Source of the DNA: Hyposmocoma kahamanoa
Lineage: Eukaryota; Arthropoda; Insecta; Lepidoptera; Cosmopterigidae
Assembly: GCF_003589595.1 (NCBI RefSeq)
Contig: NW_020653715.1
Location: forward strand, 427,703 to 491,702
DNA length: 64,000 bases
Direction: 5' to 3'
Position numbers and translations under genes: made by a program
In this document: piece after piece, positions 30,256 through 43,618 of the stretch
Layout of the letters: every line of letters starts with the position of its first letter
Numbering within the stretch: the stretch's first letter is position 1
Notes under the pieces: generated by a model
What the model was told of the DNA's origin: nothing
Database searches by the model: none
The model's input: the letters and a program-made list of their open reading frames with translations, nothing else

Positions 30256-32519
30256 AGAAGTTTAAAAAATCTATCTATATGTGCCATGGATACGATAAGA
30301 CGAAGACGTTGAGATAATGTCCAACTCTATTAAATACATTTAAAAGAAGTATAATTAAAGTAAACAAACGCAAACAAAATCAATGTAAAAATATTTTTGC
30401 ATAAACGCATTTCCGCCGGCATCCCCCCTATCGCCGTGCAATGTAACAATCCATCTGCATTCACCGAAACTGACTAAGAATAATGTTCCTGTGCTCTCGA
30501 CGTTACTACGTACTTATTTTCCACCACGCGAGTGACGTCATTTGTTACTCTATGCTTTTGCAATTTACACCTTATTCTTTGTAATATGTAATTTACCATT
30601 TTTGGTTTCTTTTCTTCTTTACTGACAGGAACTTAATTAGATCAGACTTAGGAGTAATATTTGCATTGAATCTACTAATAAACTTGTACAATGAAGTATA
30701 TTAAGAGTTTTACACGGGTTTTTCGAATAATGAGGACACATGAAATGTGATCAGATGATAATTAGTGTCCATTTGCTATCATCAAGGGTCCAACGCCGCC
30801 GCCGGGAGTCCGTTTATTTCTCCGCACCTCACCTTTCTTGTGTATTTACTCTGATTCTTTTAAGTAGGCACGTATACAACCATCGTCTCGCACAACAAAG
30901 TACATTAGCGTGCAAGAAATGAGTGGGATACATACATAACTAACGCCTTTGAATTCCCATCGTAATACGCACAGAGAATATGGTAAACATCACTTATATA
31001 TATCAACACTTTCATACAATTGTTCTCACTACACATTTCAAACTTTACAGTGGTGTTCTAGATTTCTTCTGAGAACGTCCTTCGTGGTCACCCTCTTCCA
31101 ATATTGCCTTTCCACGTTGCCCCTTTATCAAATCACATCGTTTTATCGACCATAGTATTTTTCTTTCTGTCACAGTAGAACTGAGGTAGCTATATAATAG
31201 CTATTCAGTTCTTAGCAATTATACATTCAAAGTTTTATTTAATTATTTATTCTCACCCATTTACTCGACAGTAAATGAACAAAAAGGCTTTAATTGAAGT
31301 TCAAATGTTTCATAACGTCAACTGCTCGTCTAGATTTGGACATTCTATACCCAGGTCAACCAAAAGAAGCAAAATTGAAATAAGACCACAACGAATCTAC
31401 ATATCAAAATACGATAATAAAGATTTTAAAATAAGCATTAATAAAAAGCCACTTCCTCACATTTTGATAAAAACTGTTTGAAACCGCTCAAAGCACATTC
31501 CCCTTAGTAATTTGCTGTTAACTTAAATTGCAATGCGAGAAGAACCGATTACTACGTATGAGAGAAGAGGTGGTGATGCCGACAAACGATCTTGATACGA
31601 CGCAATGTATGTTACGAAATGTATACTTTTTCCTATCAAACGAAATAGTATAGAAAAGGCAGTTAAATAATAATAAAATTCATCGTTAATCAATTGTACT
31701 GGTCTCGTCTAAGAAAAGAATTGAGGTCATAGTCCGCTACACTGGCCCTATGAGGATTGATGACGTCACACGTACTCCAAGGACTGTGTCTTCATTACAA
31801 TATTTTGAATAACTCCAGGAATATTTGATGTGGCCTAAAAAAAACTTAGTGGTCAATGAGCACAATATGTACCTTCATATAATCAATACATACATGCTGA
31901 TAATGCTATCTCAGTCGCTAAGTTCTGGTCCTCACAAATATAAACGTCAGAGTCGACCCACCAAGAAGAAGATCAACACTTCCGTACAGTTTTTTTTTAT
32001 TAAGGATATCTTGCAATTAGCCTCTGGCCTTAACAGTATCACTGGACAAAATAACGAATTGAAGGCTCTTGACCCGTTAAAATTTAAATGGAAGATCTGA
32101 GGGCGCCCAGGTGGGCACGAACGTCGGCTTGGGTGCTAATGAACACCTCCACCAAAAAGGCGTGCTATAGGAGAAAACGTTTGCAAGTACACGGTAAATA
32201 AATAAACATCGTATCGATAACACAACACCATAATGTTTGCTATCGTGGTGAAAAGAGTTACCAATCGGCATAATGTCCAGCCGATTGTTGCCCGAGGTGC
32301 ATCAGACGTTAAGGAAAGGAACATGATGTTGTACGTCATGACGAATAATAGAATAGAAAGTTCTTTATTGTTTTTCATTTTTGTTACAGTTTTTGTCCGT
32401 AAAAGGGTGTGTACGTAATGCAATGTGTCTTAAAGATCTATACATTTATTTTATGTCGTGTAGCTAGTTTATAGCTCACAGAAAAGTGCTATACATACGT
32501 AAAATTTATAACTTTCTTT
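30256..32519. other. Intergenic, no gene seen
   Basis: Several short open frames overlap on opposite strands with no protein-family features. Confidence 0.45.
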
Positions 32520-33008
32520 TTATTGCAGAATGTCTTCCCTTGGGGGTACACGCCGTCTACTGACACGTTTATCCCTATCTTTTTTTGTGACATACTCTAT
32601 TTCACCAATTCGTTGACTGTAAACCATCGGGTTGCACTGGCCATATTTAGTGTATTGTGGACCAGGAGTGTCCAGTCCCACTATGTGCATGTCCTTTAGT
32701 TTTTCTAGCATGTCTCGGTGCAGATCGTGTATCCTGAGATGCCATGGATCTTCATCTAGCATATCCCACAACATTTCAGTGGGGATTGAACGAGGAAAAC
32801 CTCCCGCGGACTTAAGAGCCATACGATATTGTCTCTCAAGCGTCAAGAGGTTTGTTTTGCTTACTCTAGGGAGTAGCTGCACTATTCCGTAATCTAGTAT
32901 CGGGAGTAGACAGGCCTGTACCACTTTAAGTTTGGTTTCTACATTTGCCTTGGAATAATAGCCAATAATCGGGGCGAGCAATCCTCTGACACATTTTGTT
33001 TTTCTCAC
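32520..33008 (-). pseudogene. Jockey-type LINE ORF2, C-terminal end (5'-truncated)
   Basis: An open frame of 162 residues matches the region after the reverse transcriptase in Jockey-like elements: ACLLPILDYGIVQLLPRV, LERQYRMALKSAGGFPRS, IPTEMLWDMLDEDPW. It ends in a normal-looking stop followed by an A-rich run (ataaaaagaaa on the minus strand). The polymerase and endonuclease domains upstream are missing, as expected for 5' truncation at insertion. The frame has no stops, so the insertion is fairly young. Confidence 0.85.
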
Positions 33009-34302
33009 GATGCGTCATGACGGGAGGCTCCTTTCGTGCATCCCAGTACACGGTGAACTGGGGAACTTTGAAATAGTAAATTAGTAGTCTGCTGAAATAC
33101 GTTTTTGAAATATCTCAAAGATTACCAGATATGTAAAGGCTCACTTATACGGGACGATTTGTCTTCACGATCCATCGTTTCAGACTGATCGAGTATGTTT
33201 ATGTCGTTAACGATTAACTTCAAGGGAGTGTCAACGGACTGATACGATCATCGTAATAATCGATCAAAACGAGGAATCGTCTGTGTATGGGCGCCTTTAG
33301 GTGAGGGATGCTCTGTCCCATTTTTAACAAAACAATCACTAGTCTAAAGGCTATCAAAGTGTGACGTCAGAAAGCGCTAATGTTTTTTGTCGTTTCTTTC
33401 TAAGTACAATAATTTCAAAATGCCAGTAACTATTTTCAAACTGTTTTTAGTTTTCTTTTGACATTTGACTATTCACTCAATTGATTTAATGTGAATTCAT
33501 TTTTCGTTACATATCAAAGACTTGCATAAAGGAAAATGTATCTTTTAAATCGCGATTACCATTTCATGTAAATTTTCTTTAAAATAGTCGTTGGAGGAAA
33601 CGCCTGAAACGATTGTAGAACCCGAGACACGTACACCCAATTTGGCCAAATAAGAGCGACTACATAGCACAGAATGAATTTTTGTAATTTTACTTTATGC
33701 CTGGAGCAACGGCTGCGGTATTCCACGTTTAAAAAGAGTAAAAAAAATGTTTATACCATGTACATTCGGCATGCCCTGCAAATTGGGGTTAAGACCAACA
33801 AAAATTAAATAACTAAATATTTCAGCCAACGCCTCGCTCTTTCTTAACTCAGACGTACCTACTTCTTTTTAAAAGGACTGAATTGAAAAAAAAAAATCTA
33901 TGGGTTTGCATATGTTACTTGTTTGTAGACTGCCACACGAGTTTCTGTCTTATTCATAAACAACATTGACGTATCGTCCTTCCACATTACCTCTACAGGT
34001 CCGTAACGCACGGTCGGCGCCCAGGTCACGTCAACTCGACCTTGTTACTGATAATCATAGTAATATCTTTCACAGTCTTCGTGATAAGATAAAGGCCCCT
34101 TCAAAGATAATAGAGGAAGAATAATCCAACGGCTTTGGGACGAAATAAATGATCAAAGAGTAAGCTCATATCTTTAACATAAATAATAAGTTATGTACCT
34201 GATACCCACTTTCATCTTTACTTTATATTCGGTTCTGATAATAAATTGTACATATTGGTATAGTTGTATTTATATATTAGTATTTGGATTATAAATATAA
34301 TA
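33009..34302. other. Intergenic, no gene seen
   Basis: No continuation of the LINE frame and no other supported feature. Confidence 0.45.
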
Positions 34303-34535
34303 AAGGGACAAACAAGTCGTGCGCCTGGTGGTAAGCGACACGCCTATCCATAACAGTTGCAGTGACACTCAGAGCTCTAAATCGTAAAGTTCTTAAGGGC
34401 GTTGCGGCTGCACACAATTTCACCAGGAACCTTACCCTTTCAAATAATGCAATGTAATGCCCACATTACTGCTTGAAAGCAGAAATAGGTAAGATGGCAG
34501 TCATTCCCTAGACGAACTCTACTGCAACTAGTTAA
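34303..34535 (-). repeat. Family C copy (minus strand)
   Basis: Starts acaaacaagtcgtgcgcctg, then taagcgacacgcctatccat. It lacks ~60 internal bases (no gggacttgtcaac block) and ends with actctactgcaacta. Confidence 0.7.
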
Positions 34536-34694
34536 TGGTCAATGCTTAAAAACCAGCGCGCATTGACAAGATGGCGGCCACTGTTGGTAAATTATTTAAA
34601 TTATAATTCGTTTGAACCTGATCGATCGTTTGTAATTTCGAACTAATAAAGTGGTTATGTGAATTAATTGCAATCAATAGACGTTATTAACATG

Positions 34695-34795
34695 ATAACC
34701 CCCGAGGCCGAGTCCCTGCACACCGGTTTTCATAGTGTCGCCACTCTGGGGTCACAGCAACGTACGTGATGTTGTCTAATATTTATTAAATGTTT
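34695..34795 (+). repeat. SINE family B, internally deleted copy
   Basis: The head-like ccggttttcatagtgtcgcc joins directly to gcaacgtacgtgatgttgtc and the tail. The B box and ~120 bases of body are missing. Confidence 0.6.
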
Positions 34796-35629
34796 ATATT
34801 TGTTATTATTTCACCGCTACCTAAAGGAATGGTAACGAAGAGTGAATAGGTCAATTCACGAACATTTCTTTTTTAATTCCTTACTAAATCAGTGATAAGG
34901 GTGTTTCCTTCTTAACGTATTCCATTACGGTTATATTCCGACATATATCCGCAATCCTATACAACAACGTCCTTAGATTTTGTGACATAAAACTCTGCTC
35001 AGTTTCGACGCTAAAAGTGTACTGCAGAACTGGTCGCTTGGTTTGTCTTATGATTTTGTTGACAATTTGATTAATTGTATGTTGCAGCGGCATTTTGTAT
35101 TATTGATTTTATTAGTTTATAAGGTTGCATAAAATTTTGTTAATATTTAAATATATACCTATTTATTCCTATATCGATTTCTTTCCTTTTAGAGGCTAAT
35201 ATGTAAAATAAATCGTATGTCTGGGACCTCACGATTCAGACTTGCCTAGTGTTAAGACCGTGGTAAATTTGAAATTGTAAACATGTACAATATTTAAGAA
35301 TATTTAGAACAGAAACTATAATCGTATTACTGGAACGTAATAAGTTTTGTACGTCAGAGAACATGTCGTCTACTCAGCATTATTTGAACTGACTCAAGGG
35401 ACTCCCCAGGATTATCTGCATGCCTTGCAGCAAGTGCAATCCGTATGCAATATGGGACGCAACTAAACGACGGAGTTTACAAAGTGAACTAGACTTGTAC
35501 CCAGGGGAAATACACATTTTGATTGTTGGTAGACTATGCCACGGGTGGTTTATCGGTTATACCAATTAGAAATTAAAGAAAGGGTTTTCACTTTCTAATT
35601 TCTACACTCACGTATTTTCTTTCAATTTG
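34796..35629. other. Intergenic, no gene seen
   Basis: No coding or repeat support. Confidence 0.4.
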
Positions 35630-35864
35630 AACGCACATCATTTGCCACTGCTGAACATATAGGCCTTACCTAAGGATCGCCACAATGACAGGTCTTGCAC
35701 CAGGCGAATCGTCTGCCCACACAGCGTTCCGATAGTCGCAACTCAAGTTGCAATTCTTCGACCCGATCATTTGTTCTGCGAGCAGTGTGCCTCATCCACT
35801 GCCACTTAAGTTTAAGAATTCTGTGGGCTATGTCGGTTATTTTTACCCGAACCAAGTAAGCCAT
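35630..35864 (-). pseudogene. RTE-type LINE ORF C-terminus, frameshifted
   Basis: The minus strand gives VKITDIAHRILKLKWQWMRH then TARRTNDR, the conserved block that follows the reverse transcriptase in lepidopteran RTE-like elements. After a frameshift it gives VQDLSLWRSLGKAYMFSSG, matching the usual QDRxxWRSLxEAY end. About 45 residues of the intervening GRP-rich segment are scrambled. Confidence 0.75.
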
Positions 35865-35867
35865 GAA

Positions 35868-36170
35868 ACGAACTAGCGGAACTTACGAATTTTTCTATGT
35901 GTTTATTGCAGATCTTCACTTTTTATTTTAACGACTTTTTGTCGTAGCCGTGTAGCGCCATCTGTGAGACATCTATTTCTTTACTCAGCCAGGTACATTT
36001 ACAGCTACCAGCATCTGCTAGAGATGTCGTTCAATAATTGTAATTTTTAAGTTGTTGAATTTCACGATGTTTCATCACCTTGTTAATTAATCCTAATAAT
36101 AATAACAAACTAGTGAACTAATTTCACAACAATAATTGAATATGATAGAATAACATCGTGACATTCAATA
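35868..36170. repeat. Family D-associated repeat, two oppositely oriented pieces
   Basis: 35868-36045 matches 45245-45420 (ccagcggaccttacgaattt, tagcgccatctgtgaga). 36080-36170 matches the 3' end of family D in plus orientation (acaaactagtgaactaattt, acatcgtgacattcaataac). The tRNA-like head is absent. Confidence 0.6.
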
Positions 36171-36184
36171 ACTTAAAAATAAAA

Positions 36185-36300
36185 ATTGTCGGGTTGAAAA
36201 TCAAACTATTTTTTCGTATCGCGTATATTTGTTTTTTCAAACAAACCAACATTTCGACTCCTTTACAGGTGCCATGGTCACGGCTGACTGATCTATCCGA
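36185..36300. repeat. Repeat family H fragment
   Basis: Contains cgtatatttgttttttcaaa, then aaccaacatttcg and ccatggtcacggctgactga. Confidence 0.6.
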
Positions 36301-37192
36301 CATATAAATAAATATATGCGATTCTGTTATTTCTGTATTTCTCAAATAGTGTTCGACAGCTAGCGGGCATGTAGAATACATAATATTCGCGCAGTCAAGT
36401 TTAGTTCTCTTGTACCGCTAAGGGCGCTACATAATTCACAATACAAAGCCGTAATACGTTTGATGCGGTCGCACTGTAAGCATACAGGGTTGTGATACTG
36501 ACGTAAATTTAATATTTCATGGGGAATTGACCGCGCACATTTAGTTGAACCTGCAGAAATACACACATTGTTATCTGCTTCTTGTTACACACGGTGTAAG
36601 TTCCCGTGTAGCTTGATTTGAAGCCAATTTGTTTTTGTTTATCGTCTTTTGTTTCCAAAATGATTCACTACCGTCCATAGACCTTTTGTTGGTAGGTCAA
36701 TGCTACAGTACATTAGCCTAGGCATATTATATTCGCAACTTTAAAACGTAACAAAACAATAATAATTCATGTTGGCGCGGAAAGCGTAGCGTGAACAACC
36801 ATTCCGTTAATGCAGATGCATGTAGCAGGGTAGCTCCGTCGTAAATCCATTTCAGGGCATTAATTATTAATGGAATGGCTGCTGACCCGTATAATTAGTT
36901 TACTGTAAATAATCTGAGATAGCAGTATTGGGAGAAAACAGGTGAACTGGTACGTCCGTAATAAATCTTATAAGTTGTAAGTACATCATTATCGAAGATC
37001 CTACTGGTTAATGAGTTAATAAATACACACTCCAAAGCGCACCGCCTCCATACTAATTCGTCCCGTCACTTAATATTATAAACAAAAATACAGCCGAGTT
37101 TTGAACGAACTTCTCAGACATGTTTCTAAAGCTTTGTACGCACGTTTGAATCGATACAAACGTAATAATCTGCTTTTTTAATTAGCCGCTCA
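36301..37192. other. Intergenic, no gene seen
   Basis: A short atacagccgag motif near 37090 is shared with the AACCGACTT repeat, but there are no other features. Confidence 0.4.
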
Positions 37193-37194
37193 CG

Positions 37195-37803
37195 CGGTTC
37201 ATGCGTCTCTGGAAGCATACCACACCTAGAGGTGCCGGTGATGATTTTATACCGATATCGAATATTTTATCGGATTTTATCGGATATCGAAGTTATAACA
37301 GGTAAAAGAACAAATACTAATTGCTATTTCGGTAACTACTCTAGCAAACCATAAAGTTTTTAATGCCTGGGTCTGTCATTTAAAAAAAATAAACAACTTC
37401 AAAAATACGTCACGACAATCGTGTGTGTTATTGTTTGGGCTGGTGATGTCGGTGTTTATTTATTGAAAACATACCGTAAATTGCGTTTTTTAAGTTTACC
37501 CTGAATATAAATATTTATAAACTATACTTTAAGGAGTAATTTCATGGTAAACATTCCACCCAAACCACTCAAACGGAATATTATCATATTTATCCAAGTA
37601 CACCAAACATTTCATTAGTGCTTTTTGCGGTGTATTACTGCATTTTATTTGAGATTGTAGTACGGAGGGTAAATACCCTCTATTAGCAATGCAGAATAAT
37701 AATTTTTATTTTTAAAAACTTGTTTTTAAACTGAATCCTTTTCTAATTTGCGAAACCAAAAAGCCGCCATTTTGCGGTAGGATGAGCGCATCGCGTGCGC
37801 GGT
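37195..37803 (+). mobile_element. MITE family M1, copy 2
   Basis: The left end GCCGCTCACGCGG follows a TA at 37193-37194. The right end is about CGCGTGCGCGGT, and its flanking TA is not preserved. Collinear with copy 1, with an extra duplication of a tatcggattt segment near 37260-37290 and a few small deletions. Confidence 0.75.
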
Positions 37804-37889
37804 CAACAGTTCCGTGGTGACGTTTGCGCGGAAAAAATACTCTGTGTGTGTGGGTGGCTCTTAAAGATCTCCATGTCCCCACCCGTTAT

Positions 37890-38110
37890 AATTAGATTAC
37901 CTATTTCTGCCGCTAAAGTAAGAGTGCTGGTGAAATTACAAGCGCATGGAACTTTCAACTTATGTCTCAAGGTAATGGGCGCAGTGGCATTATTCCTCAG
38001 ATGTTTGCGATTTAAAACTATAAGTGGCACTGCAACTGTTATGGACAGGGGTATCGCTTACCATCAGGCGCACGACTTGTTCGTCACACCACTTGGTATC
38101 ACTAAAAAGA
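37890..38110 (+). repeat. Family C copy
   Basis: Reads gagtgctggtgaaattacaa, ggtaatgggcgcagtggcat, gttatggacaggggtatcgc and cacttggtatcactaaaaa. It directly follows MITE M1 copy 2. Confidence 0.7.
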
Positions 38111-39635
38111 AGACAATTGTAAATCAGTAACTACGCTATATATTATACAATACGGTGATGAGTAGAAAGTTTGTTTGTGTACGTGGGTATCTATGTATGT
38201 ATACGCGTGTATCGCTAAGGGCGAAAGTGCCATTTCGAAAAGCTTTTTAAGGATCGTGTTTTGGTTTTTTAAGACTGTTTTAAAACTTAATACTTAAAAT
38301 TAATTAAAACCAAAATTGAATTTTAAAACAGGACGTAAATATTTTAAAACAGTCGTTACGTTTTAGTTTTAAAATGGCGTTTTCGTCCTTTCTACAAAAC
38401 ACGGTCGATAATATGTGTAGAGCAGACATATTACTATATTTATATTTTTAGTGTTATTCACGGAATAGCACAAAAATAGCAACCACTGTTTAGGGATCTA
38501 AAATCTAATGACACTGCAAGAGTTCAGTATCAGGAGGTATCTCTCATTCTCCGTTCGACATACTTCCGAACAATTACTGTCAAATAAGTAAATAGTCGAC
38601 AAAGTCAAAGGAGACGTGACGCAAATGAAGCTTCATATTTGACATTGTATTTTGACTTGGTCGAGTATTACATATTTGACAGTAGCAATTAAGATGGACA
38701 GCTATGTATTTCCCGTTCTATTTAATCTGGATATTATTTGACAGAATAAACAGCATCTTCAATTACCATCAGATGAGATTGTGGACTGTACGGCTGCCTA
38801 TCTATATATAATTATGTAAATTAGACAGATTTGAAACAACATCTCTCAATAAAAAAAACCTTCATTATGATCATCACCTCATTCGTCGTACCACTGGGCA
38901 CAGGTTTTCTCTACGAGTTTATAACCATCTTGTAATATCTCAAATTGAAGATTTCACATGTTTTCCTGGGAACCATTCACAAAATGTACATAACCTAGAA
39001 ACTAAACTAACAAGTATTCGAACAGTCGTCCTTTCAATCGAGAAGCAACTGCTTTTCCAGTGGACTACCGCTGCTCTAAAACAATACATACAAAAATTTA
39101 ATCAAGAGAATTTCTTTTGTTTCTCAAAGCACTTGCTACTTACATCATAGCTTAAAATGGCTTGTTTGTATCCCATTCCGTCGGGTACAAGCGAGATGCA
39201 GAGTTCGCATTTAGTTGCGATGAGTATTTACAAAAAAAGTTTCTTCTCTAGGGGCACTGGCGATCCTTTGTTGCCAGCGCTCAATTAACGACTGCCATAT
39301 TCTCTCCAAAGCTTGCACCTATTAATAATGCTGTTACTTGCTTTTAATGCGCTGCGCAAACGAAGCAACTTTGATCTTCAAGTTTCGGCAACTGGCATCC
39401 AGCAATTACCTGATTATTCTGTTTTCCATATCATTTCATGAAACTGCGTAAACGTAGTCGTTTCAGTTGAGAGTGTCAGTAATCGATAGCAGTTTATTAA
39501 TTGCCACAACTAGAAACTTGCAAGTTTGTACCGGTTGTCTAAAGTTGCCAATTTCCCCAACTAGTAACCGCAACGTGTTGCGCGACTACACTCCCCTCCC
39601 CGTCACCCGCAGCGTCAATCTTACTTTTTTTTGTA
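38111..39635. other. Intergenic, no gene seen
   Basis: No supported gene. At 38270-38370 there are several TTTTAAAAC-like motifs, without element boundaries. Confidence 0.4.
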
Positions 39636-39684
39636 ATACTAAGTGACGGGACGAACAAGTCGTATGTCTCGTGATAAGCTACAC
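39636..39684 (-). repeat. Family C copy, 3' part (left of the hAT-like insertion)
   Basis: Reads tttttttgtaatactaagtg, acgggacgaacaagtcgtat and tctcgtgataagctacac, the complement of the family C terminus. It continues at 40797 after the insertion. Confidence 0.8.
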
Positions 39685-40796
39685 TAGGGATGCACATTAC
39701 GATTCGTGTTTTATGAAAATCGATTAAATTGCATACGATTTAGCGATTTTTTGAATTGATTCACTTCAATTCGATTCAAAACACAGGCGAATCGAATCGT
39801 CTAGATAGTATTCACAATTTAAACAAAAGACTCATCTTATTAATGATGTCGTCAAATACCGCCCCGGAAAATAAAGAGAAGGACAACGCTTTGGACATTA
39901 AGTTATATGACAATATTATTAAAAAGTTTGGTTAGATATAAAGGATAGGAAGTATCTGTGAGAAGCAAAAAAAAATTTACATATTGTTAGGGCAATTAAA
40001 TAATGTAATAAAGGTGTTACAAATTTTGAAACGATTTTTATGACTTCCATTCAAGAGCATACGACCTGATCCGTGGATCGATTCTTATGATCCATTAAGT
40101 TACTATGTTAAACAATCGCGAAAACCTAAGAACTCGATATAGATCTTATGAATGTCTCCACGTGCTTGCTGCAGACCTTTGTTCTGTCCTACGACACAAA
40201 AAAAAAACCATTCAAACCAAGCGCTACTGCCACCTGTGAGAAAACTACGAAACGAGTCAGTAGACTTTACGAATTTCTCCATGATAATAAATATTAAGAT
40301 TATTCTAAAAGTCGAAAATGTTTATTTTATACTTTTTGTAAATTAGCTTATTTAATAATTCACTTATAATTTATTAATTTCTGTAGCAGTATAGCTCTTT
40401 TTGAACGAGTTCGTTCAGAGAAGTACTGCCATCTTACCTATTTATTTCTACCGCCAAGCAGTAATGTGAGCGTTACAGTGTTGTGTTTTTGAACGGTAAG
40501 GGTGCTGGTGAAATTACTGGCACATGAGACTCATCAACATATGTTTTAGGGTGACAGTCGCGGTGGCATTATTTTTTAAAGCTCTGGTGGCACTTGCAAC
40601 TGTCATGAACAGGCGAGTCGCTTACCATCATGGTTTTTTTAAGTAACTAATAGTTAATTACTTATTGTTTGCGTGTGCAGTAATATTTTATTAATGTTTA
40701 CTTAGTCCATAAGTTCCCGTTTAAGTTAAATCTTATGAGATTAAAGTTTCTTAAGCTCGAGATAATCGATTCAAAGCAAAAAATCGTGCATCCCTA
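39685..40796. mobile_element. hAT-like non-autonomous transposon (1112 bp) with 8-bp duplication
   Basis: The ends TAGGGATGCAC and GTGCATCCCTA are inverted and flanked by a perfect 8-bp duplication AGCTACAC (39677-39684 and 40797-40804). Both features are typical of hAT elements. The insertion interrupts a family C repeat, so the original sequence is known. Inside are a 30-codon frame (39843-39935, MMSSNTAPENKEKDN...) that could be a transposase start but is not recognisable, a family D-associated piece (40225-40290) and a plus-strand family C copy. No catalytic domain. Confidence 0.85.
40383..40640 (+). repeat. Family C copy inside the hAT-like element
   Basis: Reads tgtagcagtatagctctttt, taagggtgctggtgaaatta, gtgacagtcgcggtggcatt and aacaggcgagtcgcttacca. 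It lacks the gaggggcactgc segment. Confidence 0.75.
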
Positions 40797-41030
40797 AGCT
40801 ACACGTCAGTCCATAACTTTAAACTTTAAATCGGGAAGATCTGAGGGGCACTGCCACTGTGCCTGTCACCCTGAGATATAAGTTGACAAGCCCCATGTTC
40901 CTGTAATTTCACCAGCACCCTTACCCTTCAAAACGGGAACACAGTAATACTGACATTACTGTTTGGCGGCAGCAATAGGTAAGATGGCAGTATTCGTTAT
41001 GCGGGACAACTCTGAACAGTACCGCGTCGT
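40797..41030 (-). repeat. Family C copy, 5' part (right of the hAT-like insertion)
   Basis: Resumes with cgtcagtccataactttaaa, gaggggcactgccactgtgc, gttgacaagccccatgttcc and agcaataggtaagatggcag. The two halves make one minus-strand copy. Confidence 0.8.
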
Positions 41031-42774
41031 ACTGCACTTCACGAAAAAAACCCGCGGGTTATAGGACCGACCTACTATGAGCACGTACCTGCCGAACTGA
41101 GAAACGAATGTTGTGAGGAAACGTTCAGGTGCAGACTAAAGAATCTTTTATTGGAAAAGTCCCTTTACTCAGTAACAGAGCACACTCAAAGTACTTAATA
41201 AATAATTAAATTATTATATTTACTAATGACTTTGACATTCAACGTATTATTATACTGTAATATACATTTATTAATTATTAAGAATCCATATTAACATTTC
41301 CTGCATACACTTGGCATTGTTATTTTAATTTATATTATAACGTTGATTTGTTCATGTACACTATTGTGTACTTATGACTCACTATTAAATAATTATTTTT
41401 TCATTATTTTGTAAACTTTACTTTTACTTTTACTTTGCGCTCACTTTTCGAAGAGTAGTATAAAATAACATGTAATTGTATTTGTATGAAATTTATAATG
41501 TTGAGAGAAATATGCTAAACCGTCCTGTTATTACTAATGACCATGGATTTCGAAAGTTTATTTAAAATCTGGAATTTTGTAAAAAGTTGACGCTTGCGTC
41601 AAATAAAGTTGCTCTTTCTGCGCAGTGAGGTCTATGGACTTTCGACAGATTCTGTGAGCATATTTCCAAACGATCCCAGTAACTACACGATAATAAAATA
41701 GAAAATAAATTACATATGCAACAATTCAACAAAGTCATTGGGGTTTCCTACGAGCCAACCCTCAAACTGTGAAAGTTACTGACGTTGACTGGCACTTTGA
41801 AAATACCTTTGAGAATAGCCGCATAGATTATGCTACGGTAATGGTTTTGCTTCCGTTTTTTTTTTAGATTTGTCGTAGAACAAAGCGTGCTATTGAAGTA
41901 GCTATATCGATACTGACGCAACCTGTCCCGTAGGATGAGCGCAACGCCTTTGCTTTTTATAGTAAGAAAATCACAAAACTTAAAAAACTTTTACATTGCA
42001 TGCACGTGACAGGACATTATTGAGAAAATCTACACCGCCAATTCACAAATCGGGTGTATTTTCGGATAGCGCCAACTAGTGACAAACTTTGGAACTTAAA
42101 GATCTGGTAAGAAAACATGGTTACCCGTGTGACTATTATCGCTATTATCTAGGATGAAAATTAGCTCTAATGAAATTTAATATTAAAACAATTTTAATCA
42201 AACAACAATTTTACGGTTTACTTTTATTATAGGTTAGAACCCCACAGAACTATTGATTGCATATCACTAAAATAAGAGAAAACAAATATTCAGTGTCTCG
42301 CTATAACAAATAATGAAAATGATAATGTCTATCATCGTTTATTGAAAATGAAAGCTTGAAAAACCGTCCTAATTTGAGTGAGGAATTTTTGTATTTTTTG
42401 TTTTTCAAATAGGAAGGGCTGTTTAGGGTGTCAGAGTACTTCACCCGTAAACATCCGTCCAAAATGGTGGAGTACTGTCTGTGAAGGGATTTTACCGATA
42501 GACACCTACAGGTAGGTATAATATACCTATATAATATATGGCGTAGGTATCGGCTATAGCAACCTGTAGTCGCTACGGAGACTGCGCTGTTAGATTCAAT
42601 AAATCATTACCGTATCAAAGTGGTTTTCACAATACACATGTGTGAAATATAACTCGAGAGTACATATTTTAAAATAAAGCATTCGAATGGTTTTCAATTG
42701 AATTGCAAAAATTTATATTAGATTTGATAATATTGGAGATTGTTTAAAACAACATACTTACTTCGATGGCGCGG
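41031..42774. other. Intergenic, no gene seen
   Basis: No supported gene or repeat; short frames only. Confidence 0.45.
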
Positions 42775-43035
42775 TGAACCAAAGTGGGTCTAGGCCTCGG
42801 ACAACAGATTCTGCCACGCCTTCCGGTTCTGAGCTTGCTCCTTCCAGCCACTAACACCGAAGACCTTGAGATCTTTGTGGATCTAGGACATCAGACGGTT
42901 CAGCGTCTACTCGGGTGTCCCAAATAAGCCCTCTTCGAGACACGATTTTCTCCCATTCTCTACACATGTCCAAGCCAGCGAAGTCTCGCAGCTTTAGTTT
43001 CTCCCACAATATTGGGCCCAGATTTCGGTGAATCT
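42775..43035 (-). repeat. Possible LINE-derived repeat fragment
   Basis: The plus-strand text ccacgccttccggttctgag, gaccttgagatctttgtgga and cattctctacacatgtcc has the pattern of a family of GC-richer lepidopteran LINE fragments. The overlapping 140-codon minus-strand frame has no domain I recognise. Confidence 0.3.
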
Positions 43036-43618
43036 TCAATTTCAAGGTTCTTTCTTGCCCTCCAGCTCCCATCCTCCCTTTGAATCGGTCCCAGATTTTC
43101 AGCAAGAAATTAATGAAGATGAACATTTTAAATAGAGTACGAGCGTATCGAAAGTGATGAAGCGAAAGATGTGTGTCAGGATCGTACCAGTGGAAGGCTG
43201 TCTGTCTTTCTCGGTAGGAAAAGAACGTGCAGTATCTGTATATTATGTTCATCGGCATTTTGAACTGAAACAACTTTATACAACTAAAAAACTATAACAT
43301 AACGCCAAAAAGCATTATCGTCTCAATTTCCTTTATTTTCCTCCAGGTAAAACAAAAACTCTTTGTGGGAAAAGACAAGGCAGTCCATTTCCGTAGACGG
43401 AACGACCTGCCAACAACAAAATAAAAGTCGTTGTTTGACTGAGCCAAAAATTGGTCCACAAAACTTTCAATATTTGAGAAAATGGGTTTCGTGAGTGTGC
43501 TGGGTAAAAGGACAGGTCATTTGCATTACAGTACATTTGGTAATCAGTAACCTACCCAGAAACTTGGCAATTTCAGCAATAAATCTAGGAATGTGTTCGT
43601 CTGCGTCTGTGTCTCTGT
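43036..43618. other. Intergenic, no gene seen
   Basis: No features recognised. Confidence 0.4.

Noticed and set aside
42851..43273. 140-codon minus-strand frame
   Set aside because: It covers a LINE-like repeat fragment and has no domain; treated as repeat-derived.
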